64,000 bases of DNA from an uncultured Pseudodesulfovibrio sp. (GTDB lineage Bacteria; Desulfobacterota; Desulfovibrionia; Desulfovibrionales; Desulfovibrionaceae), in NCBI RefSeq assembly GCF_963677845.1, contig NZ_OY782498.1, positions 2,921,518 to 2,985,517 of the forward strand. The letters are read 5' to 3'. Made by a program: the position numbers and the translations under genes. The stretch's first letter is position 1. Each line of letters opens with the position of its first letter. Of this stretch, positions 1 to 9,156 are shown piece after piece. The notes under the pieces are model-generated. The model was given only the letters and a program-made list of their open reading frames with translations. It had not been told where the DNA came from and ran no database searches.

Positions 1-1178
1 TTGCGCACATTTTCAGCGATCCATATGATGCGCCCATCTCGTTTGCGCACCTTGGAGATGAAATTCTTGATTTCATCCTTGCCTTCAAAATTTTTCAAAA
101 ATTCCTTACGCCGACTCGGGTCCACGTACATCTGTGTGCCAATGTCATAAATGGAACTCATGAGATCTTCCGGGGACTTGTACCCAAGAATACGGGCAAG
201 GGCCGGATTGGTATCCTGAAAACGCCCACTGGGGGAGGACTGATAAATCCCCTCAACAGCGTTCTCAAAAATAGCACGATACTTTTTCTCAGCCTTGCGC
301 AAAGCGTCACCGATCACCTTTCTTTCGGCAATCTCGATCTTCAGCTGAGTGTTGGTCCGCATAAGCTCGCTGGTCCGTTCATCAACCTTCTGCTTCAAGG
401 CATCACGTGCATCCTGAAGTTGATGCGTCTTCTGCCGGACACGATCTTCAAGATTACTCACCAACTCGGAAATCTGCCCGGTCATAGCATTCATGGCCTT
501 GGCCAATTGCCCCACTTCATCATTGGATTTGATATCTGGAACATTGGTAAAATCCTTGACCGCAACACGCCCTGCGTACTCAGACAACTCCGTCAACGGT
601 TTGGAAATATTCAAGACAAAAACAAATGCCAACAACACGCTGGCACCGAAAAGGATAAGCATGACAACTTGCTGTTCGAGCACAGCTTCCTGAATATTCT
701 GTCGAATAACCGCCATATCCATACCGATATGTACATAACCTGCTATGCCGGTCAGAATAGGGCTTGTCACATGTAAAAACTCTTCCCCGTCCAGCTGCAC
801 ATTACGAATAATATGCTCCTCCTGATTATGCTGGAAAGATGTTTCGGCAACCATGTGAGACACTGCATCTGGCACGTCGGGAACAAACGTATGTGCGAGA
901 GTTCTTCCCTCTTCGTCAGCAACCAAAACATACGAGACGCCTGCGATAGACTGATACTGATCTATACGGGACTGAACCGACCCAGCATCCTGACTCAATA
1001 TGGTAGAAATATCAGATTCAGCGACACTCCGAGCCAAAGCAAGAGCTTTTGATTCATACTCGCGTGTCATTTCACGTTTGAGCCGATTACTAAATGTCAA
1101 AGAAGTCACAACAGCAATCATGCCGAAGACCACGACCATGAAAATCAGTGGTTTAATAAAAAGTTTAGGAGCCTTCAT
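1..1178 (-). CDS. Membrane sensor protein with Cache-like, HAMP and PAS regions (partial)
   Basis: The 3' end lies outside the window, so the output domain is unknown. Reading from 1178 downward, the protein starts MKAPKLFIKPLIFMVVV, a membrane helix. It then has a periplasmic sensing stretch of about 130 residues, a second helix, a HAMP-like segment with a coiled coil, and a PAS domain beginning near YRAIFENAVEGIYQ. The start ATG overlaps the stop of the upstream binding-protein gene by one base (TAATG), so the two are translationally coupled. The likely job is a histidine kinase or diguanylate cyclase responding to that periplasmic protein. Its PAS domain closely resembles the one in the kinase at 53340-55265. 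The architecture is clear; the final output is not visible. Confidence 0.8.
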   Translation of the reverse strand, partial: MKAPKLFIKPLIFMVVVFGMIAVVTSLTFSNRLKREMTREYESKALALARSVAESDISTILSQDAGSVQSRIDQYQSIAGVSYVLVADEEGRTLAHTFVPDVPDAVSHMVAETSFQHNQEEHIIRNVQLDGEEFLHVTSPILTGIAGYVHIGMDMAVIRQNIQEAVLEQQVVMLILFGASVLLAFVFVLNISKPLTELSEYAGRVAVKDFTNVPDIKSNDEVGQLAKAMNAMTGQISELVSNLEDRVRQKTHQLQDARDALKQKVDERTSELMRTNTQLKIEIAERKVIGDALRKAEKKYRAIFENAVEGIYQSSPSGRFQDTNPALARILGYKSPEDLMSSIYDIGTQMYVDPSRRKEFLKNFEGKDEIKNFISKVRKRDGRIIWIAENVR

Positions 1179-2416
1179 TATCGCCACTGCTCCCAATCTT
1201 CAACGGCCTGAAACAAGCCATCAATCACCGTCGTAAAATACACGGTGTCCAACCCTTGGTGACCATTCCGGCTAAAATCGGCTTTGACACCAATACCAAG
1301 ATCAAAATCTTTTATGGAAGCTAACACTTCTGGAATCCGTGTTTTCAGAGGATTATCCGCCATGCGCGTAACCATCTCACCCAACACAATGCCATTGAGA
1401 AATCCCTCAAAACTTACATAACTGAACTTTCTTGGCGTATAGTCATCATTTTGAGCCACAGGCTCATACTGATAATCTTCCATAATCTTACGATACAGCC
1501 GCACACCCGGCAGACTCTCATCCGTATAACTTGGTACCACCTGAGAATTAATCAAGTTATTTGTGTAATCCCTGTGCACACGATTCCCTTCTGTCACCAA
1601 CATTTCAAGCATCTTGTCACTGTCAGCAAAAGACAACCCTGCGATAGGAGCCTGATACCCTGCGTTTCGTGCATCACGAATAAAGGCCGCCTGAGAAGCG
1701 TAAGTACCCACAACAATTATAGCTTCAGGGTCGGATTCCATCAGTAAGGCAACCTCGGAAGAAAAATCCTGCGAAAAGGAAGCGCCGCGCCGATAAGCAG
1801 CTTCGCCGGAGACAAGCAGACCGTGCCGCTCTAGAGCTCTGTGCACACCATCCCAACCTGTTCGCCCGTAGGCGTCGCTCTGATAAAACACCCCTATACG
1901 CTTCCGTCCGATCGCAACGAGTCTGTCGACCAATCCACGAGTTTCATCAAAATAAGAAGCCCGGAGATTATACACATACTTGCCAAACGGTTCTGCTCGC
2001 AATGGCTGTGCACCGGTAAAGGGGAAAAGTAAAAAAATATTTCTGTCTTCAAACTTTTGAAGCAATGGAAGAATATGTGTTGTGGTCGGTGTTCCTACAT
2101 AAGAAAAAAGCGCGAACACATCATCCTGGTCGATAAAACGAATAGTGTTCTGAAAACAAGGAGCAGGGTTATACCCATCGTTGGCAGGAATAACTTTGAT
2201 GGTCCAACCATTTGCTCCGCCCGAAGCATTAAAATGGTCGATATACGCCATAAAACCACGGTAAAACTCTATGCCGAGTTCACTATTAGCACCGGTAAAG
2301 GCGGCAGACATACCAAACGTCAACTCACGAGGGGCATCCGCTCTGGCTGGGACGCCGGATAAGGCCAGACACGCAAGCAGAAGCAGGGTCGTTGCACAAC
2401 GCAATATGAAACTCAT
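1178..2416 (-). CDS. Periplasmic substrate-binding protein, Leu/Ile/Val-type (PBP1 fold)
   Basis: The protein starts with a signal peptide (MSFILRCATTLLLLACLA, cleavage after PARA). The mature part has the ABC-type branched-chain amino-acid receptor pattern: LTFGMSAAFTG near the N-terminus, a GGANGW stretch, and RIGVFYQSDAYGRTGWDG in the middle. Length (412 aa from this start) fits the family. An earlier in-frame start would add 34 residues and bury the signal peptide, so the ATG at 2416 was chosen, although no clear Shine-Dalgarno sequence precedes either. No permease or ATPase gene is nearby. The next gene is a membrane sensor coupled by a 1-base overlap, so this protein probably presents a ligand to that sensor rather than feeding a transporter. 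The ligand is unknown. Confidence 0.85.
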   Translation of the reverse strand: MSFILRCATTLLLLACLALSGVPARADAPRELTFGMSAAFTGANSELGIEFYRGFMAYIDHFNASGGANGWTIKVIPANDGYNPAPCFQNTIRFIDQDDVFALFSYVGTPTTTHILPLLQKFEDRNIFLLFPFTGAQPLRAEPFGKYVYNLRASYFDETRGLVDRLVAIGRKRIGVFYQSDAYGRTGWDGVHRALERHGLLVSGEAAYRRGASFSQDFSSEVALLMESDPEAIIVVGTYASQAAFIRDARNAGYQAPIAGLSFADSDKMLEMLVTEGNRVHRDYTNNLINSQVVPSYTDESLPGVRLYRKIMEDYQYEPVAQNDDYTPRKFSYVSFEGFLNGIVLGEMVTRMADNPLKTRIPEVLASIKDFDLGIGVKADFSRNGHQGLDTVYFTTVIDGLFQAVEDWEQWR

Positions 2417-2612
2417 TTTTAGCACGGACAATTTATGCCATTCATACAAAAAAAGCGCAACCAATCTACTACTTTTCCTTGGCTGGCACACGGATGAAAT
2501 TTCGTTCAATACCAACACACTCCATACACACCGTCAGAGCCGTGGCATGTATGAATAAAGAACACATTTTACAATGCGTTCAACTATAAAACCGTACTTT
2601 CTAAGTGGGAGA

Positions 2613-3092
2613 TTAAACGGCGTGAACGAACTCACAACTCATGGAACCGTCTTCATCAACAGTCACTAGAGCTAAAGAACCAGACTCTCCTAAAGACCCT
2701 GGATTGAGAAGCTGAACGTTTTCAACCACTGACCAATCTCTGGCATGGGTATGTCCATAACAGACCAAATCATACTCTTCCCCAAAGGCCTGAGCCACGA
2801 CAGCCGGCACTTGGGGACGCGGTCCCCACCCATGGGTGACGCCAACGGTCAATGGTCCCAGTTTGACGGACAACATGGGTTTGAGCATATCAGCCAATTG
2901 TGGGTCCCAGTCGCAATTACCACGCACACAGATGAAATGATCATGTTGCATGAAATAGGCCCAAGTCGCAAAGGAAGTGATGTCGCCGCAATGCACAAGC
3001 ACATCGGCAGGAGCGAGCCACGTAGAATACACTTCATCAAGCCAGGCTGGAACCGAGCTCATGTGGGTATCCGAAATAACGGCAATCTTCAT
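2613..3092 (-). CDS. YfcE/MJ0936-type metallophosphoesterase
   Basis: A 159-residue cytoplasmic phosphodiesterase of the calcineurin-like superfamily. The metal-binding motifs appear in order: SDTH at residues 7-10, GD near 37, RGNCDWD near 60, a His in VGVTHGWG, and GHTHARDW near 117. These coordinate a two-metal centre that hydrolyses phosphodiesters. The gene lies 27 bases after mlaA on the same strand and probably ends the mla transcript. Family members act on cyclic or other small phosphodiesters in vitro. The true substrate cannot be told from the sequence. Confidence 0.85.
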   Translation of the reverse strand: MKIAVISDTHMSSVPAWLDEVYSTWLAPADVLVHCGDITSFATWAYFMQHDHFICVRGNCDWDPQLADMLKPMLSVKLGPLTVGVTHGWGPRPQVPAVVAQAFGEEYDLVCYGHTHARDWSVVENVQLLNPGSLGESGSLALVTVDEDGSMSCEFVHAV

Positions 3093-3119
3093 AGGAGAGG
3101 GGAATGATGTCTGAAAACG

Positions 3120-3944
3120 TTATTCAGCGACTTTCTTTGCGCGGAAGCGAATGTAGGCATCACGAACAGCAGCGTACTTGTCAACCGCACCTTCTGTCAG
3201 GACTTCGTATTCGTTACCCTTCAACTGAAGAGACAGAGTGTTCAGATTATTGTAAACCCGAATCGCTGCGAATTCAATGAAAGTAAACCGGCCATAAGTA
3301 AGGGGATCACAGTATGCGTCTGCCACCCAACCCACTGACTCGCGGATGGAACTGGGACCAATAAACGGCCAGACCAGATAAACACCATGTCCAATACCGG
3401 CCTTGCCCAGCGTCTGACCAAAGCCGTCTGCCGTGGGACGTTCCGGTTCCCAGTTACGAGGTGTGCCGCTAGTCACGTCACCCAAACCAAGAATACCAAA
3501 CGAGGTGTTAGCAATAAATTTGGACGTTTCCATATAGGCCGCGTCAAATTTACCCGTCAAAATATTATTAAGAAAGCGAACAGGAAACAACAGGTTGGTG
3601 AAGAAATTATTCACCCAGGTACGGGGCTTGGCAGGAACCAGCCACGCATACCCTTCCGCTGTTGGACGGAAAAGCCCATGATAAAGCGCATCGTTGATCT
3701 CGAACCAGACTCTATTCCAATAATAAAGGGGATCTGCCACGAGTTTGTGTTCAGCGTAATCGCCGTCAATATCATCAAAATCGTCTTCGTCGCTGATATC
3801 GCCAGCAGAGAACTGAGCAAGCTGGACCTGATCATCAAGGATATCGACGTCAGCCGCAAAAGAAGCCCCCGCAAATCCCAAAAGGAGAGCAGTGACCACC
3901 AGAAGAGTCAGCAGATTTCGACGTATTTCAGGACCTGTTTTCAC
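3120..3944 (-). CDS. mlaA: MlaA/VacJ family outer-membrane lipid asymmetry protein
   Basis: MlaA sits in the outer membrane and removes mislocalised phospholipids from its outer leaflet, passing them to MlaC. The family signature is clear: DPLYYWNRVWFEIND, PKPRTWVNNFFTNLLFPVRF-like segments, and GFGQTLGKAGIGHGVYLVWP. The start overlaps the mlaC stop (ATGA). Oddly, the N-terminal signal sequence (MKTGPEIRRNLLTLLVVTAL, cleavage near ASFA-AD) has no lipobox cysteine, although most MlaA proteins are lipoproteins. An acidic insert (DEDDFDDIDGDYAEH) follows the signal. Function is assigned by family and operon context. Confidence 0.92.
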   Translation of the reverse strand: MKTGPEIRRNLLTLLVVTALLLGFAGASFAADVDILDDQVQLAQFSAGDISDEDDFDDIDGDYAEHKLVADPLYYWNRVWFEINDALYHGLFRPTAEGYAWLVPAKPRTWVNNFFTNLLFPVRFLNNILTGKFDAAYMETSKFIANTSFGILGLGDVTSGTPRNWEPERPTADGFGQTLGKAGIGHGVYLVWPFIGPSSIRESVGWVADAYCDPLTYGRFTFIEFAAIRVYNNLNTLSLQLKGNEYEVLTEGAVDKYAAVRDAYIRFRAKKVAE

Positions 3945-4588
3945 GGCGCAGGCTCTTCCTTATCTTTATCGTCAGGATCATCTGTATCGAGTTTTTCAAC
4001 CCGTTCATTAATCAATTTCAACAAATCCTCTGGCGTTCCTTCTTTGAGTACCGAGGAAAATTGACTCCGATAATTCATCACAAGGCTCACACCTTCTGCG
4101 ACAACATCGTAAATCATCCATTCTCCATGAACGATTTTCAAACGAAATTCAACTACAATCTTTTTGTCTTTGTCAATTATTTCCGTAAAGACCTTTGCCT
4201 TATTACCGGAAACAAGCTCTTTTTTGTAGTCGACCTTCTCTCCATTGTATGCCGGAATACGTTGCAGATAAGACCGCTCCAAAAGGCGAACAAAAGCTTC
4301 AACCAAGTCGGTGCGCATTTCTGGCGTCATCTTGAGCCAAGGCTTACCGACCGCATATTTGGTCACCAAACCAAAATCGATATACTTCTCAGAAGCTTTA
4401 CGCAGACGAGTAATGGCTGCATCGTGTTTACTAGGATCCACCATGTCTGGATCGGACAACATCTTTATCAACGTGTCCGTTCCTTCCTTGACCCGATCCA
4501 TCGGAGTCTGGTCAGCCAAAGCAGCAGAGCCGCTCCCGACAAACAGACAAACCAAAACCAACGGTAACAGTATCTTTTTCAACAACAT
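3941..4588 (-). CDS. mlaC: MlaC periplasmic phospholipid-binding protein
   Basis: MlaC (Ttg2D) shuttles phospholipids across the periplasm between MlaA and the inner-membrane MlaFED complex. The ATG at 4588 is preceded by GAAGGGA at good spacing, so it is preferred over the upstream TTG at 4606. A signal peptide (MLLKKILLPLVLVCLFVG) is followed by the family pattern: a FVRLLERSYLQRI region, and VEFRLKIVHGEWMIYDV near the C-terminus. The last ~20 residues are highly acidic. It lies between mlaD and mlaA with short or overlapping junctions, so it belongs to one transcript. Confidence 0.92.
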   Translation of the reverse strand: MLLKKILLPLVLVCLFVGSGSAALADQTPMDRVKEGTDTLIKMLSDPDMVDPSKHDAAITRLRKASEKYIDFGLVTKYAVGKPWLKMTPEMRTDLVEAFVRLLERSYLQRIPAYNGEKVDYKKELVSGNKAKVFTEIIDKDKKIVVEFRLKIVHGEWMIYDVVAEGVSLVMNYRSQFSSVLKEGTPEDLLKLINERVEKLDTDDPDDKDKEEPAP

Positions 4589-4609
4589 GCAGGTCCCTTC
4601 ACGCAAAAA

Positions 4610-5056
4610 TTATACTTTTCCAAAGGCAAATTTACTGATCAGATCCTCAAGGTCTATAGCAGACTGAGTGTCAAACAAGGTGTCTCCGGGATTCACGGGA
4701 TCACCAAGTCCGCCGGGCACTATCTTTACAAACTTGTCCCCGATAAGACCGCTGGTCTTAATGGCAGCAATAGCGTCATCAGTCAACTTCACCTTCTTGT
4801 CGAGCATCATCGTGATAGCAGCCACGCCTTTTTCCTGATCCAAACCTATCTCACTCACAAATCCGATTTCCACACCGAACATTTGAATGGGGGCGTTCAC
4901 CTTGAGTCCGGAAATATCCGTAAAGTTGGCTTTCACCACATAATATTTATCTGTGAACAACTGCACGTTGCCCAACTTGACGCTCATGTAGACCACGGCG
5001 AGCAAACCCATGACTACAAAAATTCCTACTGCGGTTTCTTTCTTCATTTTCAACAT
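4610..5056 (-). CDS. mlaD: MlaD, MCE-domain protein of lipid transport
   Basis: MlaD is anchored in the inner membrane by one N-terminal helix (ETAVGIFVVMGLLAVVYMSV) and forms a periplasmic hexameric ring that binds lipids. The MCE domain follows from about residue 35, with the typical GLKVNAPIQMFGVEIGFV and TSGLIGDKFVKIVPGG segments. The protein is short (148 aa) and ends soon after the MCE domain, near the minimum size for the family. The start at 5056 has AAAGGG eight bases upstream and overlaps the mlaF stop. It is part of the mlaEFDCA operon. Confidence 0.93.
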   Translation of the reverse strand: MLKMKKETAVGIFVVMGLLAVVYMSVKLGNVQLFTDKYYVVKANFTDISGLKVNAPIQMFGVEIGFVSEIGLDQEKGVAAITMMLDKKVKLTDDAIAAIKTSGLIGDKFVKIVPGGLGDPVNPGDTLFDTQSAIDLEDLISKFAFGKV

Positions 5057-5919
5057 CGGTCACCCTTTCGGATCGTTGTTTTTTCGCCAAGTATCTTATT
5101 ACAATTGAGCTTCATCATGGACGGATCCAGTGGCGGCATTGTCAGTCGGGGAGCAGACCGCTCCTCAGTAGTTCGATCCAGGAAATGTCTCAGATATGGA
5201 TCTTCGGTTTTTTCAAGATCGTCGATCGTCCCTTGATACAAACATTTATGCTCTCCAAGAATCACGACAAAATCAGCCAAGGCCCGCATACTTGAGAGGT
5301 CATGAGTGACCACGACCATGGTCATGTCAAAATGACACATCATCTCAAGTAAAAGCTGATCCAACTCAGCGGACAAAATCGGATCCAGCCCAGATGTTGG
5401 TTCATCACAGAACAAAACTTGTGGGTCCATGACCAGAGCTCGGGCCAACCCAGCCCGTTTGCGCATGCCGCCCGACAGCTCGTTGGGGTACAGTTCCAAC
5501 GCATGACCAAGACCGACCATTTCCAATCGATCCTGCACAATGCGCATTATCTGCGCTTCTCCAAGCTTAGTATGCTCACGAAGCGGCAAAGCTACGTTAT
5601 CCTTAAGTCGAAGCGACCCCAGCATCGCGCCGTCCTGAAACAGGACACCGGTTCTCTGTCTGAGGCAATGCTGCTCTTTTGCTGATATGGCGCTGACATC
5701 ATGTCCGCCCATAAAAATTTTCCCAGCAATGGGGGCTTGAAGTTGCAGAATATGCCTAATAAGTGTGGATTTACCACAGCCCGAACCGCCAACGACCATA
5801 GAAAGTTTCCCGCCCGGAAACTCAATATTCAGATCACTGACCACTGGCCTGCCACCGTACCCGACGGCCAAATCCTCAAGTCGTATGTTTGGTGCGCTAC
5901 TCACGACCACCCCTACCAC
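5050..5919 (-). CDS. mlaF: MlaF ABC transporter ATPase
   Basis: The cytoplasmic ATPase of the phospholipid transporter. Walker A is GGSGCGKST near residue 43, the signature is LSGGMRKRAGLARAL, Walker B is VLFCDEPTSGLDP, and an H-loop His follows in VVVTHDLSSM. The ELSGGM(R/K)KR form is typical of MlaF/Ttg2A. The exact start is uncertain: several GTG codons lie in frame (5919, 5910 and 5904), and the first overlaps the mlaE stop. The C-terminal 35 residues extend past the core domain. Confidence 0.92.
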   Translation of the reverse strand: MVGVVVSSAPNIRLEDLAVGYGGRPVVSDLNIEFPGGKLSMVVGGSGCGKSTLIRHILQLQAPIAGKIFMGGHDVSAISAKEQHCLRQRTGVLFQDGAMLGSLRLKDNVALPLREHTKLGEAQIMRIVQDRLEMVGLGHALELYPNELSGGMRKRAGLARALVMDPQVLFCDEPTSGLDPILSAELDQLLLEMMCHFDMTMVVVTHDLSSMRALADFVVILGEHKCLYQGTIDDLEKTEDPYLRHFLDRTTEERSAPRLTMPPLDPSMMKLNCNKILGEKTTIRKGDRC

Positions 5920-6719
5920 AACAGCGACGTTAACACGTAATCCGCCGCCAACGTTATTACACAGGACTTGACCACGGCATTGGTTGTGGATTGACTCACC
6001 CCTTCCGGCCCTGCGTGACCGGAACGAATATGGGTGTAGTACCCTTCAAAACAACACACGGTACATACAAGCAAACCGAACACGATGGATTTAACAAATC
6101 CACCTTCGATATCCTCCCAACCCAATGCCCCATTGACTCGCGACCAGTAAACACCTGCATTGGCTCCCAGCAATTTGACGCCGGTCAGCCATCCGCCCCA
6201 CAGGGCGATCAGATTAAAAAATGCGGTCAAAATCGGGAAGCTGATCAGGCAGGCAGCCATTTTAGGGGCCACCAGATAACGCATGGGATTGATATCCATA
6301 ATGGTCAGGGCATCAATCTGTTCGGAAATACGCATGACACCGATTTCAGCAGTCATGGCGGAACCGGCCCGACCCGTCAGCATAATCGCCGTGAGGACCG
6401 GGGCCAACTCACGGACCATGGACAAGGCGACTCCTGTCCCAAGGAACCCGTCCGCACCAAACACGGAAAGAGCATAATAGAGCTGCATGCCCATGACCAT
6501 GCCGGTAAAAAGGCCGATCAAAGCAATAACGCTCACGGATTGAACGCCAATAAAATATATCTGACGGACTATCTTGGAGAATTGCCCCCGACCAGCAAAG
6601 ATCAGACGCAACGAATCAAGGAGGAAAAGAAACATCCCCCCGATTTCATCAACAATTTCCCGACACAGTGTACAGGGAAACAAGATAGGTATGGAAAACT
6701 CCCGCGTCTTATCAGCCAT
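5913..6719 (-). CDS. mlaE: MlaE ABC transporter permease
   Basis: The integral membrane subunit of the Mla transporter. The family core is visible: VIALIGLFTGMVMGMQLYYAL, RELAPVLTAIMLTGRAGSAM, the ISEQIDALTIMDINPMRYLV motif, and the GHAGPEGVSQSTTNAVV motif near the C-terminus. Five to six hydrophobic segments are present. It is the first gene of the operon; the ~180 bases upstream should hold the promoter. No mlaB (STAS-domain) gene is present in this cluster, unlike in Escherichia coli. Confidence 0.93.
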   Translation of the reverse strand: MADKTREFSIPILFPCTLCREIVDEIGGMFLFLLDSLRLIFAGRGQFSKIVRQIYFIGVQSVSVIALIGLFTGMVMGMQLYYALSVFGADGFLGTGVALSMVRELAPVLTAIMLTGRAGSAMTAEIGVMRISEQIDALTIMDINPMRYLVAPKMAACLISFPILTAFFNLIALWGGWLTGVKLLGANAGVYWSRVNGALGWEDIEGGFVKSIVFGLLVCTVCCFEGYYTHIRSGHAGPEGVSQSTTNAVVKSCVITLAADYVLTSLLW

Positions 6720-6901
6720 AATTTACTCACATCACTTATGATGTGTCGTGAAAAAACCGTTCATTAAGCAAACAACCCAAGTACTATAAAGAGCAAAGTA
6801 TCAAGTAAGCCATGTACCTAAAATACCATTAAACAGCAAGACTGTAAGAACGTTCTCTTTACAATTCACGACTTTTTCCCGATTTTCCCTACCACAGGTC
6901 T

Positions 6902-7516
6902 CTACTTTTTTCCGTCATTGCCATTTTTGCGGGTCCACCAATCTGGGTCCGGCCCTAAAAACCACCAATCTTTATGGTCTGTCTTGGCAATGGTCTCGGC
7001 CAGCTCTTTTCCCCATTGAGTACGCACCCGCTGCAAGGCTGACTCCAGCCACTGGCCTGCATATTTATTGCCATGGTCAGACTCTTCCTTGAGGTTCATG
7101 ATAAAGTCCAACTGGTCGGCATCCTGTGCCAACTGAGCCTCGAGGGTTGCTGTTTCTTCCAACTCTTCCCAATATCCAAGCATTGCGTCTTCCAGACCAG
7201 TGCCGCCGCAGGCGTGCTTCAGAGCTTCCGTTCGATCCGAGCTGTTATAAATCCGATTCACGTAGTTAAAATCTCCGGTGCGTGCCTCATGTAAGTCATG
7301 AAACAGGCACATATACGTCGTACGAGCCACATCCGCATCAGCCATCAACGCAAGCACGTGCCCAATAACTGCTGTCCGAAAAGAATGTTCAGCCACATTC
7401 TCAGAGCCTGAACCCAAAAACTGATAGCCGGTTCTTGGTGTCTTGCGCAACATGCCGCATTCGTTCAAAAAATCTACTATTCGGGTCAACTTGTCCCGAC
7501 CTGTCATATCAACCAT
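6902..7516 (-). CDS. HD-domain phosphohydrolase, YfbR-like
   Basis: A 204-residue HD-superfamily hydrolase. Metal ligands are visible as H (NVAEHSFRTAVIG), HD (CLFHDLHEARTGD) and a later D (QDADQLDFIMNL). This pattern matches YfbR-type 5'-deoxynucleotidases and related human HDDC2-like proteins, which remove phosphate from deoxynucleoside monophosphates; the substrate here is inferred from family. The ribosome-binding site (GGAGG seven bases before the ATG) is formed by the end of an intergenic repeat (7517-7625). Confidence 0.85.
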   Translation of the reverse strand: MVDMTGRDKLTRIVDFLNECGMLRKTPRTGYQFLGSGSENVAEHSFRTAVIGHVLALMADADVARTTYMCLFHDLHEARTGDFNYVNRIYNSSDRTEALKHACGGTGLEDAMLGYWEELEETATLEAQLAQDADQLDFIMNLKEESDHGNKYAGQWLESALQRVRTQWGKELAETIAKTDHKDWWFLGPDPDWWTRKNGNDGKK

Positions 7517-7625
7517 GAGGATGCCTCCGGCGACTGGGGGAAGAAAAAGGCTCTCCCTCTCTCTTCCCCCAAGCCCTCATCCCATCCCTTCAAAACTCTT
7601 TATTGCTGCTTCGTAGGGATAAAAA
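7517..7625. repeat. Intergenic repeat element, copy A (left half only)
   Basis: Starts with GCCTCCGG next to the start codon of the HD hydrolase gene. It holds a hairpin at 7535-7571 (TGGGGGAAGA / TCTTCCCCCA) and ends with a segment resembling AACTCTTTATTGCTGCTTCG. The same order (GCCTCCGG, C/G-rich hairpin, AACTTTTT, CGCTTCG) recurs at 15152-15257, and a weaker version at 26185-26245. Confidence 0.6.
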
Positions 7626-7653
7626 TGAGAGCGTATTGCCTTAATTATTCTAT

Positions 7654-7851
7654 TTATTTGTCAGGGAAACGTTCGGAGCAAAGTTCTCCAGCCGCCCCCC
7701 AGTTGTCTTTGGGAACTTCTTCGATAATGACCGTCACGGCTTCAATCCGACAATCAAGAATTTTGACAATCTCACGGGTAAAAGTTTCCACGAGTTCGCG
7801 TTTCTTTTCCTTGGGCGTTCCAGCCCATGTCTGCAAAGTCAGTATCGGCAT
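7654..7851 (-). CDS. 4-oxalocrotonate tautomerase-family protein
   Basis: A 65-residue protein with the tautomerase superfamily hallmark: Pro immediately after Met (MPILTLQTWAG), which becomes the N-terminal catalytic base. Family-like spacing follows, with EKKRELVETFTREIVKIL and VTVIIEEVPKDNWG. It follows argJ by nine bases on the same strand and is probably co-transcribed. The natural substrate is unknown; many such small tautomerases have only assayed promiscuous activities. Confidence 0.88.
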   Translation of the reverse strand: MPILTLQTWAGTPKEKKRELVETFTREIVKILDCRIEAVTVIIEEVPKDNWGAAGELCSERFPDK

Positions 7852-7860
7852 TGTCTTCTC

Positions 7861-9042
7861 CTACGAGCGGTAATCCGCGTTGATACTCACGTATTCCTTC
7901 GTCAAATCCGAAGCGAGCAGCATGGAGCTGCCCGGGCCACCACCAATATCTATATGGATAACGATATCCCGCTCGCTCATGATGGGACCGAGCAAGTCGT
8001 CCATATCACCGGGTTCAGGAGTTCCGTTACGGAACACAAGAATTCCACCAATTTTCAGCACGAGATTATTGGCCTTGAAATCCGCACCGGAATAACCGGC
8101 TGCACAAATAATACGGCCCCAATTAGGATCAGAACCGAATAACGCGGTTTTGACCAACGGGGAATTACCCACGGCTCGTGCCACCAGTTCAGCGTCCTCA
8201 TCCGTCTTGGCACCGGACACTTGAATAAAGGCAACCTTGGTGCCTCCTTCTGCATCCATAACGATCTTATAGGCCAAATCTTCCAACACATTCAGCAGAT
8301 GCTTACGCAACAAAATGTAGTCTTCTTCGGATTCGATGGACACCCCGGATGCACCATTAGCAAGAGCCATGACACAATCATTAGTCGACATGTCGCCATC
8401 CACTGTCACTCGATTGATGGACAGGTTTACGCAATCAGCGAGCATGGCCTGCCACGCCTCGGCAGAAATATCTGCATCACAAACGATGAAGGAAAGCATG
8501 GTTGCCATATTGGGGGAAATCATGCCTGCCCCTTTGCACATCCCGAGCAAACGAACTTCGCCGCCCTTCAATTCAAAAGATGCATCGCACAACTTGTGTA
8601 CGGTATCCGTGGTCATGATGGAATGAGCCGTGTCTTCCGGCGTAGCGACACCAAGGTTCTCGCCAAGCGCAGGCATGGCTTTTTCCCATTTAGCCATATC
8701 AAACTGTGCACCGATAACGCCGGTGGATGCAGGAAGCAATTCATCAGCCGGAACATTCAATGCTTTGGATGCCAGATTCAGGGTTTCACGACAATTGGCG
8801 CGTCCCTCGTCACCGGTACAGGCGTTGGCTTGCCCGGAATTAATCAGGAACCCAGACATTTTTCGCCCGTCTGCCAGCATTTCCTGACACTGCAATACAG
8901 GTGCAGCCTTAAATTTATTCGTAGTAAACACGCCTGCGGCCACGGCCGGAGTGTTGCTGACAATAGCTCCAAGATCGAGCTTGCCCGGTTTCTTGAACGA
9001 CGCCGCTGTCGCGGCAAAAGTATATCCAACGGGTATATTCAT
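7861..9042 (-). CDS. argJ: ArgJ, glutamate N-acetyltransferase of arginine biosynthesis
   Basis: ArgJ transfers acetyl from N-acetylornithine to glutamate, closing the acetyl cycle of arginine synthesis; bifunctional forms also use acetyl-CoA. The self-cleavage site is visible: ISPNMATMLSFIVCDA, where the Thr of ATML becomes the nucleophile of the beta chain. Other family landmarks are GVFTTNKFKAAPV near the N-terminus, VTVDGDMSTND, and GSDPNWGRIICAAGYSG. The ATG at 9042 is preceded by GGAGAAAGGA, so it is preferred over the ATG four codons upstream. Length (393 aa) fits. Whether it is mono- or bifunctional is not decided. Confidence 0.95.
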   Translation of the reverse strand: MNIPVGYTFAATAASFKKPGKLDLGAIVSNTPAVAAGVFTTNKFKAAPVLQCQEMLADGRKMSGFLINSGQANACTGDEGRANCRETLNLASKALNVPADELLPASTGVIGAQFDMAKWEKAMPALGENLGVATPEDTAHSIMTTDTVHKLCDASFELKGGEVRLLGMCKGAGMISPNMATMLSFIVCDADISAEAWQAMLADCVNLSINRVTVDGDMSTNDCVMALANGASGVSIESEEDYILLRKHLLNVLEDLAYKIVMDAEGGTKVAFIQVSGAKTDEDAELVARAVGNSPLVKTALFGSDPNWGRIICAAGYSGADFKANNLVLKIGGILVFRNGTPEPGDMDDLLGPIMSERDIVIHIDIGGGPGSSMLLASDLTKEYVSINADYRS

Positions 9043-9156
9043 TCCTTTCTCCATATCAGATTTCTCAGTCAGGTCTCTGCTTTACCTCAGAGTGCGCCGT
9101 GTGAAAAGGGGGAACATGTTGCAGGACTATGACAGAAGGCGTAACACGGCGAGTCA

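Noticed and set aside
420..1236. Plus-strand open frames opposite the partial sensor gene
   Set aside because: The minus-strand frame is continuous with HAMP and PAS motifs and overlaps the SBP gene correctly; the others are shadows.
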